A stretch of 64,000 bases of DNA from Epiperipatus broadwayi (taxonomy: Eukaryota > Onychophora > Udeonychophora > Euonychophora > Peripatidae), in assembly GCA_028023455.1 (NCBI GenBank), contig JAQFVV010000017.1:3626098-3690097 (forward strand), read 5' to 3'. The notes below the pieces were generated by a model. It had not been told where the DNA came from and ran no database searches. It saw nothing but the letters and a program-made list of their open reading frames with translations. Below, piece by piece: positions 54,496 to 64,000 of this stretch. Both the position numbers and the translations under genes were made by a program. The number at the start of each line of letters is the position of its first letter. The first letter of the stretch is position 1.

Positions 54496-54910
54496 AATGA
54501 AAGTAGGACTAAAGATAAATGTTAAAAAGACTAAAGTAATGTTTAATCGATTGGCTCAAAATATGAAAATAAAGATTGATTATGATGAATTAGAAGAAGT
54601 TAACAGTTACAAATATCTTGGTCAGATTATTAATACAGATGGAAACATAATGGAGAAAATTAATCATAGAATTAAACTTGGTTGGAGTGCTTTTGGTAGA
54701 AATAACTTAATACTAAAAGGTAGAAATAACTGGATACTAAAAGGAAATATGCCTATGTGTTTGAAAAGAAAGGTTTTAAACAAATGTGTTTTACCAGTTT
54801 TTACTTATGGATCTGAGACTTGGATACTTAATAGAAGAGCAATACAGAGATTTCAGACCACTCAAGGAAGAATGGAGAGATGTATGTTAGGAGTAACAAG
54901 AAGAGATTGA
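54443..54910 (+). pseudogene. RTE thumb and C-terminal region
   Basis: The useful part starts near 54495: KVGLKINVKKTKVMF, then VNSYKYLGQIINTDG, MCLKRKVLNKCVLPVFTYGS followed by ETWILN, and QGRMERCMLGVTRRD. These are the thumb and post-RT motifs common to RTE and related LINEs. A 24-bp tandem duplication near 54700-54745 repeats ILKGRNNW. The C-terminus continues in another frame from about 54911 (KIKRLKWSWVGHFARRDDNR) to about 55140. Confidence 0.8.
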
Positions 54911-55339
54911 AAATGCAATGTATGGGTAAGAGAACAAACAGGTGTTACTGACCTCATTGAAAAAATTAAAAGATTGAAGTGGAGTTGGGTTGGACATTTT
55001 GCTAGAAGAGATGATAATAGATGAACAATTGAAATTTTAAACTGGATTCCAAGAGATTGTAAAAGACCCAGAAAGAGACCACATGTGAGATGGATGGATG
55101 ATAAAGAAAGTGTGCATGGGTGACATGGAGAAGAGAAGCTGAAGATCGGAGAAGATGGATTAAACTTGGAGAGACCTTCATCCTGCAGTGGATTGATAAT
55201 GGTTGATAATGATGATGATAGAAAACCAATTGCCACAGTTTAGTAAAGAAGTGTCAAAATAACTGCCTTCACAACTTTGACACAAACCTCTCAATATATT
55301 AATAATTTTTATTAGTCATTTATTAGCCTAGATGTTATT

Positions 55340-55562
55340 CACTTAATGAATGATATTTCTATAGTGTAATTTTTATTACACCGCTCTCAACAAGGGAGGC
55401 ATTGATTTCTATCCACTTTTAACACTTTGTGAAGTGATGTAATCATAAACATATGACTGAAGACATGTGGGAAAGGTGTATGATCTCCAATCTAAAAACC
55501 AGTCTCTATCTTGTATGAATATGGTATAGAGAAAATTACACTAAAGAAATATTATTGATTTT
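55340..55562. mobile_element. MITE-like element with terminal inverted repeats
   Basis: Left end GATATTTCTATAGTGTAATT and right end AATTACACTAAAGAAATATT are inverted repeats with two mismatches. The interior has CAACAAGGGAGGCATTGATT and TATCCACTTTTAACACTTTG, also seen at 51745-51955. No coding potential. Confidence 0.65.
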
Positions 55563-56395
55563 ATATTTCTGTAATTTTTTTTAATATCCAAAATAAATAA
55601 TATATTCTGTTAATGCCTTTCAAAGAAAAGAATGAAACAATTTTTAAAAACATTACATTTTAAAAAAAAGTTTTTCTTCTTACATTAAAATTTGGTAAGA
55701 AAGTTCGGTGAAGAGAAAATATTTTAATCGGAATTAGCAACTTTAAAATGTTATTTTCTAAATAGGCAGAATTGATCATTCTGGATATTGTTGATATCAT
55801 ACCTAGACAATTTATTGTTTTTAATTTTTTAAATTTCACTTTTTGGATGTTTCTGAGTATCAAATCAGCAATAAAATAATAAAATAAGATTTAATATGTA
55901 ATAAAAATTTGAACAATAAAATAAAACATTTATAAGTGCTTTTCTGATCAAAAATTATCTGAATACTACCTTATTTATCTAAACATTTAGGGGATTAAAG
56001 CAGTTTTATGCTTAATTTACATAGTTTAACAAAAATGTTTAACTATCTTTATTTTCTGTCAGTTTTTCACAGTGTTAGTTACTTTGTGGTTGCTTTTTGC
56101 CTACTTCTGCCTAAAATTAAAATATATATACTAGTTTTAAAAAAAGTCTGAAGATGTCAGAGTTATATAGAAAATCTAATACTAGTAAGCGATAAATGCT
56201 CCTGATTTGGTCAATTCTTTGCTCACAGGTATTGTGAGAATTTTTGAAAATGAATGTTCTTTATTTCACATTGAAGAAAACAATTATATATTTACCACAG
56301 TTTTAAATATTTATAATTATTTTTGTAAAATATTTGTATAGTATTTATTTTAAAGTAAAAAAAATATTCATGACTATAATACAATTTAACTATAT
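55563..56395. other. AT-rich intergenic DNA
   Basis: Nothing assignable. Confidence 0.5.
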
Positions 56396-56602
56396 TACTT
56401 CAAACATTTTTTAGTAAAAACAAATTTTTATTGTATATATATGTGTACACACACACATTCTCATGTTTCAACTGTTTTGCAATCTTCCTAAGAATTTGAA
56501 ATAGGAGTGGCTCTGAGGAAGTCTGCAGGATAATTGAAACATTAGACTATGTGTATATATACAATAAAAAAATTTTGCTAAAAAGTGTTTGAAATAAGGT
56601 GG
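56396..56602. repeat. Foldback with hammerhead-like halves on both strands
   Basis: The outer arms TTTTATTGTATATATATGTG and TGTGTATATATACAATAAAA pair well. Inside, the plus strand has CTGAGGA (56502-56508), AGTCTGCAGGATAATT, GAAAC, ATT. The minus strand has CTTAGGA, AGATTGCAAAACAGTT, GAAAC, ATG. Spacing fits decayed hammerheads of the alpha/gamma type, but stem II does not pair well. Confidence 0.55.
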
Positions 56603-56839
56603 ACAAATTATATTTATATAAAATATTACAGTTAAATAAAGAAAATGGTATATTTTTTTATATTCATGAGTATATTTAGATTTAATTTTAAAATGGTGGG
56701 TTTTAGAAAAACAAGTAAAGAAAAACTTACTAATGGTAAAAAAAAACAGTTTGACTCCACCTTCACAACATCTTGTAATAAGATTTTATCATTTTTTTAA
56801 ATAATTACAAATGCAATTTTAAATTTTAAAACAGAATTT

Positions 56840-57150
56840 CAATGCTTAGCACAACAATAATTGATTTGTAGTTTAGAAAGAGTTCAAATAATATTTTTTT
56901 GTGAAATTTGTTTAATTTGAAACATTGTAATTGTCCAATTAAAAAAGGGCAAATTGTTCTGATTATGTATTTCAGTTTGTTACTTTTTATCTATGTTTTT
57001 AAGGTTGAAATGTTTTTTGTTTGTAAACTTATATTTCTAATAATTAAAGTCAAATTTATTGATATACAATATAAAATAAAGATTTAATCTTAAAATAAAA
57101 ACTTGAAAATATAATCCAAATGGCTACAGGGGCTATCAAACAAATCTGCA
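56840..57150 (+). repeat. Dispersed repeat matching 14450-14750
   Basis: Direct-orientation similarity around CTGATTATGTATTTCAGTTT, ACTTTTTATCTATGTTTTTA, GTTGAAATG and TTTGTAAAC. Noncoding. Confidence 0.5.
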
Positions 57151-57222
57151 GTGTGTAAGAGTTAAATAAATATTAAAACAATCTTATTGACCATTCTGGA
57201 CATTTTAAAAAGTAATTAAAAA

Positions 57223-57338
57223 AGTCAAGCATTGTTAGCCAAGAGGTCATCGCAGCGACCTTGCAAACAAGTAGTTGTGTTGCAGACAGTTGAGGGTTTG
57301 CTACCCAGCCAATGCTATGACATAAGAGAGAAAAAAAG
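57223..57338 (+). mobile_element. SINE family A, third subfamily
   Basis: GTCAAGCATTGTTAGCC head, A-box-like TAGCCAAGAGGTCATCGC, CCTTGCAAACAAGTAGTTG, GCAGACAGTTGAGGGTTTGC (decayed B box), CCAATGCTATGACATAAG and an A run. Confidence 0.88.
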
Positions 57339-57540
57339 TAATCTTCATAGCTTAGTGGTAGGAAATGTTTTGAATTGCTTTATTTATTACATCCATGTTT
57401 GTCAACCATTACATTATATCAGTTGTTTTAAAATTAATTATTCATAATATTCATGTTTAGTAATCTTAATAAAGCTGGAAATTAAATGAAATCTATTATA
57501 CTTTCATTTCATGGAAATTATAATAAGGTTATAATCAAAG

Positions 57541-57962
57541 AAGGGGGGGGGATACAGTATCTATATTTTTTAAATTAATGGTTGATTTCATTGAGAAAAG
57601 TTTGACTAATTGGAGTATAGAATTATATTGAGAAATGTGATTGATGGGTGATTTTTTTTGGTTATATAATTGTATCTCACTTTAAAATCTATATGTAGTA
57701 AATGACATTTTTGTTAATTCATGTAATATCAATACTAATTTACACATTTAAATTTGTCAGTATATATATTGTGTTGATATTAGATGAATGAACAAAAATG
57801 TCATTTACTACATATAGACTTCCGAATAAGATATAATTGTATAACCAAAATGAAAAATCATCTATCAATCAAAATTTTAACATAGTTCTATACTTCAATT
57901 ACTTAAACTTCTCCAAATGAAATCAACCATTAATAAAAAAATATAGATACTGTAATACCCCC
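57541..57962. repeat. Foldback with about 175-bp arms
   Basis: The outer arms have GGGGATACAGTATCTATATT and AATATAGATACTGTAATACC. Inner arms have TGTAGTAAATGACATTTTTG and CAAAAATGTCATTTACTACA. The loop is about 70 bp. Differences are scattered, so it is not very recent. A G9 run marks the left edge. Confidence 0.85.
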
Positions 57963-58079
57963 GATTATAGCCTTATTTCTAAATGTAACCTACCTATTAA
58001 GTTATATAATACTAATATGTAATTGCAACATTATAAATAGTTCTAATTATATTTAAATCAAATTTTGTCTTTACACCAT

Positions 58080-58555
58080 ATTGTTGTTGTTATTATTATT
58101 ATTGATGTTGTTGCTGTAATTGACTAATAGATTTACTAGAATAGTTTCAAACTATAATTTTAATCAGAAGGTAATTAACCATTTACACGTGCTGTACTGT
58201 TATACTACATCAACAATGTTTTTGTTGAATGTGAGGATGATAAAGACTTCAAAAAAATAAGAATGGTCATCTTATCTTTGTACCTAAATTCATATATATA
58301 TATAGGTCAGTCTTAAGTATCTTGGATTGAAAAAATGAAGATATTTTATTTTTTAATTTATTCCATTCTCTTTACTACAAATATTAACATTCATAAAATT
58401 TTTATTATTTATTGACTGTTAATATTCAAAAATATTAGAATTAATGTAATTTAGTAATAGATTTATTAGTGCAATTTTAAACTGTAATTTTAAACAGAGG
58501 GTAGTCAATACTTTACACATCTATTGTACTGTTATATTAAATCAATGTTGTTTAA
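58080..58555 (+). repeat. Direct duplication flanking microsatellites
   Basis: 58120-58215 and 58440-58545 are similar: TAATAGATTTACTAG versus TAATAGATTTATTAG, AACTATAATTTTAATCAGA versus AACTGTAATTTTAAACAGA, TGTACTGTTATA. Each has a TTATTATT or TTGTTGTT tract nearby. Confidence 0.65.
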
Positions 58556-58827
<272 letters not shown>

Positions 58828-61800
58828 TGCAAATAAACTTTATGGTCGTAGCAAAAACTAATAATTATTTATCAAAAATCAACAAAAATACTTTCATAAC
58901 TGGAAATGCTGAAACAATATCAACTCAATTTAATTATACATAACTATAAACTGTAGCCATTTCTCTTATTGATATTCAGATCCATAAAAGCTTAAACATT
59001 ATAAATTTTGGTCACTCCACAAACTGCATTAATATACAGTATGGGGAACAACTTAAAATTTTAGATTATAACTTTTTCCTTCATATTGGCTATAAAAAGC
59101 TTAATTTATTCATTAACTAACTCCTCTCATTTTTTTACAACAGACATAACGGCAATTTCAGTCATGTTTGCAGCAATTACTGCTTTAATTGTAATTACAG
59201 CTTTACGAGTTGTCTTTCTGAAAACAAATATTTTCAAATAAAATCTAATTTTTTGATTTAAAATAAGTATTTTATAAATATGTTGCATAAATAAGCATAA
59301 ATACTTAAATAAATTACTAAACATTACAATTTTTTTCAGAAATACTAAAAGAGAAACATGTTTGCAAAATTCTGGGGCTAAATCCTCCACCAATCAGTAG
59401 TGTTGTCAGCCTCTTTGTATTATGATATAACCAATCAGGTCTGCTTTCTTGGATTTTGGAAATTTGTATGATACTGACATTTTCAGATTTTTAAAAATAA
59501 TTTTAAATTTAATTTTTACCATAAAAAATGTCAAATGGCAAATTAATGTTATAGATAACTATAAAATAGCAATGAAAAGTTGAAGTAATATAGTGCCATT
59601 GTAATGACTTGATCACTATTTATTAGAAAGTAAATAGAAGATTGGCTGCAGCCTGTATTCATGACAACCCCAAAATAAAATTTATTTTGCATCATAATCT
59701 TTTTTTAATTTTCCTTTTTTTTTGCATTCTTCTCACAATTTATAATGTTTTTAATAATGTGTAACCTATATTTATTTTTTAAAATATTTTAGGTTTAACT
59801 AATTCTGATTCTAAAAAATATAATCAATTTCTTGGTTTTTAAATATTATAGAATGATTATTAAAATGTATTAAGAACTGATTTAATTATTATTCCAAATA
59901 ATTAATGAAGAAAATTAAAACATGACTTTAATTTATTGGCCATTATTCACCCTTTTTGTGGTAGATTAAATGTAGCTATGATGAGCCTAAAAAGTTAATT
60001 TAATTTTGTATAAATGTAGCCTTCAGTTTAAATTTAATTTTTTAAAAATCTATAAACATTTTTTTTAAAATTATTGATGTTTCAAATACCAGTAGCTTTA
60101 TTTGAAAAAGTTAATTTTTTTTTAATTTAAAATGAAAAATAAGAAAACATGAATTTTTATCTTATGTTTGTTGACTGCATTTAAGCTATCTTAATTCTAA
60201 AACTAACTTTGTGCATATAAAAATTGATTATATTTTATTTTTGTTAATAAAATATGATTGGAATAAATGAAATTGTATTTGCAGTACAAAATTAAGCTTT
60301 CAAATTAATGTAAAACTTAACATTTTTTTACCAAGCAGAACATAAAAAACCACATTGATTTTTATACAGAGAAAATGATTTTTTCAGTTTTTTTTTATCA
60401 TTGATTAGACTGACATCTATTATCAAAATTATAATATATATATTCATATTTTTATATATAAATTGTGATCCTAATGAAGTACAGTTTACATGAGTAATAG
60501 CTACTAATACATACCAGAGTAAAACTGAAGCAGGAAGCATCACTCCAATTAGCATGTTGAATAAACAATAAAAAGGTCAATATTGTCAAAACAAAATTTT
60601 ACTGTACTCTTTTATAAAAAGAAATATATAGATAGATCTTGCACTGCTGCATAAATTTGTGTATAGATTTTAGTATATTAGAAAACTTGTTTATCCTCAG
60701 GAATTGTCACTTAGTAACAAATGATAATTTCTTGGCAACATCAAAGGTGAAATGTTATCTCTGTTTACATGGATATGACCTCATTTCTATTCTTTATTAT
60801 AATGACAATCCATGAAAATATTTTATTCAACATACATATATATAATCTTTTTTTCATTAAAAAAGTAATCACATTTCTTTTTTTTTTGCCTTTCACTTGT
60901 TTCAACACAAGCTAATATATAACACATACATATATATTGTAAAACTCTTGTTCCATAGAGCATATTATTTTATATTTACAAGTTTAAATCTCTTTTTATA
61001 AAAATAATAAATTAACATGTATGTATATGTAAGATGGTTCACACTCTACATGTAAATGATTGTATAAAAAATTTTTTATCAAAATAAATACAAGTTTATA
61101 TTCTAATATTTTTTATCATAAAAAAGGGAAAAATGGTAGATGACTTATATTTTGTAAAAACAAATAAGAAAGAATTATTTATTTCACTGGAAGTAGATTT
61201 TGTTTATTTTTAATAATGTCAGTTTCAAAACATGTTTTTACTATATTTATTAGAAAATCTTTTGATAAAGTATTAATTAGTTATTTACCAAATTTCTAAT
61301 AACAAATAATCAAAGAATGTTGTTGAATTGTGTTTTTTATTGGCATGTTAATTATTTTATTTTTGGAATGAGCCACTAAATAAGACATTTTTAGATTTGA
61401 AAATCTGAATTTTCTTTAAAAGTTTTAGATTAGGCTCTCAGTAACTGTTTAAGTATTTTTAAATATTTTTATTTTTTAATCAGAGCTTAGACTAAAACAA
61501 TAGAAAGTATGTAACAGTTGTTCAAGCAATCTATTATTTGTAGTTCATCCATAATGACTGTCTGGAAATTATAGAATCCTCTGCTGCTTTTCATGATAAA
61601 TAATTTAAAGAAACCATCATCAAAACTCTTTTTTTCAACTTTAAATATCTACTTAAGCAAAAACTTTTGTAAGTGAGTTCTATCATTCTTAGCACGAAAA
61701 AAACTGCTTCATATGTAATAGTTTCAAAACTTAAGATTTGTATGTACTCAAAGCAGAAAAATTAGAAATCATATCTATTGTATTCATAGTCAACCTATCT

Positions 61801-62040
61801 CTGGCTTTAAAGAATTAACAAAGAAAGTATAAGAGTAAAACAAAGGGTGAACACAACAAATATATAAAAAATGTCTAGAGTTTTAACAAACAAAAGATCT
61901 GTTATGCCTTTAGGCATCCATGTCATTTCACCCATCTCATTAAATAATGTAAACACTGGAGCACCTGACAAACTTAAGTGATAAATTTGTACACACAAAT
62001 AATAAAAACCTTATGATACTGAATAAAAACAGATAACTGG
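58828..62040. other. AT-rich intergenic DNA, no supported gene
   Basis: The only stretch worth note is on the minus strand at about 60470-60555: an ATG followed by a hydrophobic, signal-peptide-like reading (MLIGVMLPASVLLWYVLVAI) in locally less AT-rich DNA. A single short stretch is not enough to call a gene. Confidence 0.5.
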
Positions 62041-62044
62041 GACG

Positions 62045-62832
62045 TTTTAAAATGGCACTTTATGCCATCAAAGCCACCCCCCTGCACAATGCATGGCATT
62101 CTGATGTCACAACAATGGCAAGAAATTCCCAAATTTTATTTAAAATTAAAAAATACTATGTATATTAACTCTAGCATGAAATTACAATATGGACACAAAG
62201 AAGATGCTTTTGTTTGCAATGTGGATAATATTAAAAAAATAAGTCCACCTTATTGAGTCTGTTTTAATAAAAGTTTACAATTTTCATTTTACTATAAAGC
62301 ATGTAAAATTGAAGCAGTACAACCTGACGACTGCACAAAAAGATGGCACCTTCATCTGCATTCTAGACTATATTAAAAAAAATAAAGTCCACCTCATTGA
62401 TTCAATTTTATAAAAAGTTTAATATTTTTCTATGTTACTAATTTCTTTCTTTGCTTTTAATAAAACAAATGTAGTTAGACATTTCTCAGTCAAGATCCCA
62501 TGCAAATGTGCTTTAACTCTCCATTTTTTTACAAATCTGATGTAGACGTAAATTTTTGTTTTTGATGTGTCCATTTTTTAATTTTCTGCCATAGTTAATA
62601 GACATATTTGCTTTCCTGTCCATTTTGTAGTCAATATACTTATTTAAGTGATAGAATATGTTTTTTAAATTTTGTTTATATGATGTTATTTGTTTTAGTG
62701 CCTGTTTTTGTAATAAGTGCCAGACATAATATACATAATTGGGGAATTGCTGGCTGTGTGTGTTATGTAGAATGTAATACCTTCTATGGTGGCAAAGGAT
62801 GGCTTTGACAGCATAAAGTGCCATTTTTATTT
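62045..62832. repeat. Wide inverted repeat with internal direct duplication
   Basis: The outer ends AAAATGGCACTTTATGCCAT, then CAAAGCCA (left), match TGGCTTTGACAGCATAAAGT, then GCCATTTTT (right). Inner similarity is patchy (for example GAAATTCCCAAATT with AATTGGGGAATTGC). Two direct partial copies (62200-62270 and 62345-62420) share AGTCCACCTTATTGA-like text. Confidence 0.65.
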
Positions 62833-62939
62833 AGGATTGTAAAATGTTTTTATTACTTTTGTGTACAAATTTATATTTTTCATATTGTTAAAAATGTGCT
62901 CTTTTAAATTTAGTCTAGAGAAATTAGTGTTATGCATTA

Positions 62940-63152
62940 GAGCTGCAACACCTTTTTACATGCATGTCAGCTTGCCAATAACTTTCTAAATCTTGCAAAA
63001 ATGTCATGTAATAACATGTACACATGGTCCATTTTGACAAATTTATCATTTAAGTTTGTGAAAAATTCTGGTGTACACATTATTTAATGACATTACAAGC
63101 TTAAAAAGTTATCAGTAGATTGATACCAATGTAAAAAGGTGTAGCAGGTCTA
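62940..63152. repeat. Foldback, moderately diverged
   Basis: GCTGCAACACCTTTTTACA (left) and TGTAAAAAGGTGTAGCAGG (right) pair, as do AATAACTTTCTAA with TAAAAAGTTATCA, and CAAAAATGTCAT with ATGACATTACAAG. Confidence 0.7.
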
Positions 63153-63327
63153 ATATGTAAGTATCAACAATATGTTTATATTAAGTACAAACTAAAAATA
63201 ACTGAAAGAACAAAGTTGAAAGAAAATCATTTTATTGTTTTATTTTACATTTTAATTTAAAATGTTTGCTTAATTTCATTTCACTTAATAATTGTGAATA
63301 ATAAATCAAACATATAAATAACATTTT

Positions 63328-63600
63328 TCACTCAAACATTAGTTGTCTAATTATGATATGTTGAACTATTTCCATTATCTATGAGTCAATGTTGAATGTA
63401 TAGATAATTTTAAACTTTATTTAAACTTTCCAAAATACAAACAACTTGTGAAATATTGTTATTTATTTGTGTGTTATTACTAACAAATGTTTAAAATTTT
63501 TTATACATTCAACATTCACTCATAGGATGATGGAAATAGTCCAATATATCCCATATAATTAGTCAACTAATGTTTGGATAAAAAATAGTCTTGTTTATAA
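63328..63600. repeat. Foldback with about 75-bp arms
   Basis: CAAACATTAGTTGTCTAATT and AATTAGTCAACTAATGTTTG at the ends. ACTATTTCCATTATCTATGA and ATGATGGAAATAGT lie further in, with GAATGTATAGA opposite TATACATTC. The loop is about 100 bp. Confidence 0.8.
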
Positions 63601-64000
63601 ATCTAGCATATTTATCATTTTTGAAATGCACAGATTTGTAAAATAATCTTTTTGAATAACATTTTGGTTCTAGACAGTAGTGTTGCAACCAGTATTATGT
63701 TTTATTAACAATGGTTTTGAACTGGACTGAATTTATTTGTTATTAATTAATTATTCAATCAACTTTTCTCTCACTTGACAGTTCTTTTCAATATACATTA
63801 ATCTATGATTTAGTTTTCACTTTAATATCTAGATGACAGGTGTAATCAGAGAATAAGAATTACTTTTCTTTCAGTCATTCATTACACACTATGGTCAGAT
63901 TTTTTTTTTTACATTTTGTTTGTCAAGATAAAAGCCTATATTTTTATTTATTTTAAAATTTAAAAAAATAATTTCAAATTTAATTTATTTTCTTTAATAA

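Larger units (their letters stand above)
52243..55225 (+). mobile_element. RTE-type non-LTR retrotransposon, longest copy
   Basis: The order is apurinic-type endonuclease, linker, reverse transcriptase, C-terminal domain, then a GAT-rich tail after TGCAGTGGATTGATAATG. That order, with a short triplet tail and no RNase H, fits the RTE clade of LINEs. Multiple frameshifts and a catalytic-site change show it is defective. Copies of the last 200-300 bp occur at 13885, 28846 and (minus) 33700 and 26417. Its enzymes would be candidates for moving the SINEs, though I see no shared 3' tail that proves this. Confidence 0.85.

Noticed and set aside
54862-55236. 124-codon minus-strand frame
   Set aside because: Antisense of the RTE C-terminal region.

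Overview
The window is about three-quarters A+T, rich in simple repeats, retroelement fossils and hairpin-forming inverted repeats. It looks like non-genic chromatin of an invertebrate animal genome. Evidence for this: tRNA-derived SINEs with eukaryotic polymerase III boxes, an RTE-type LINE, Penelope-like elements (PLEs), a pogo/Tigger-type DNA transposon fossil, and no bacterial operon structure. I cannot name the species. No intact host protein-coding gene is supported; every recognisable coding stretch is a broken piece of a transposable element.

Layout. 1-12 kb: SINE fragments, a ribozyme-containing foldback at 1.74-1.92 kb, a tandem array of alternating long and short units at 2.16-2.67 kb, a 570-bp pure pyrimidine tract at 4.2-4.8 kb, a LINE C-terminal fragment at 5.3-5.8 kb, and one half (7.6-11.0 kb) of a long diverged inverted duplication whose partner is at 43.5-47.6 kb. 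12-20 kb: a 1.7-kb foldback (12.7-14.45 kb) with a SINE nested in one arm and a LINE tail in the other, then a cluster of tRNA-like repeats that carry hammerhead ribozymes (16.5-19.2 kb). 20-37 kb: SINEs, RTE tails, short foldbacks, a Tigger-type element with intact terminal inverted repeats (32.3-33.6 kb), and a PLE reverse-transcriptase fossil on the minus strand (35.4-36.4 kb). 38-48 kb: more PLE fossils, including two 3' ends fused head to head around a GIY-YIG endonuclease region, and several hammerhead pairs. 49-64 kb: further hammerhead repeats, the longest LINE copy (52.2-55.2 kb, RTE type, all major domains present but frameshifted), microsatellites and foldbacks.

The most notable signal is a set of type I hammerhead ribozyme motifs in at least three sequence families. 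Family beta (best copy 16538-16577 minus) has the complete catalytic core, and its outer stem I is kept by compensatory changes between copies. It sits beside a tRNA-like B box, so the unit resembles a SINE-ribozyme fusion of the kind known from schistosome Sm-alpha repeats. Families alpha and gamma lie at the ends or centres of foldbacks and PLE fragments. They share one extra residue between the core and stem II, and one gamma copy has a paired change at the core C3-G8 positions (U and A). PLE association of hammerheads is established knowledge; the SINE-like beta unit, the inverted arrangements and the U3-A8 variant are what I would check first.

How the parts work together: PLE and RTE enzymes are the likely sources of mobilisation for the SINEs and ribozyme repeats. 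Three SINE copies have recognisable target-site duplications, and one of them is nested inside an RTE copy. All autonomous copies here are broken.
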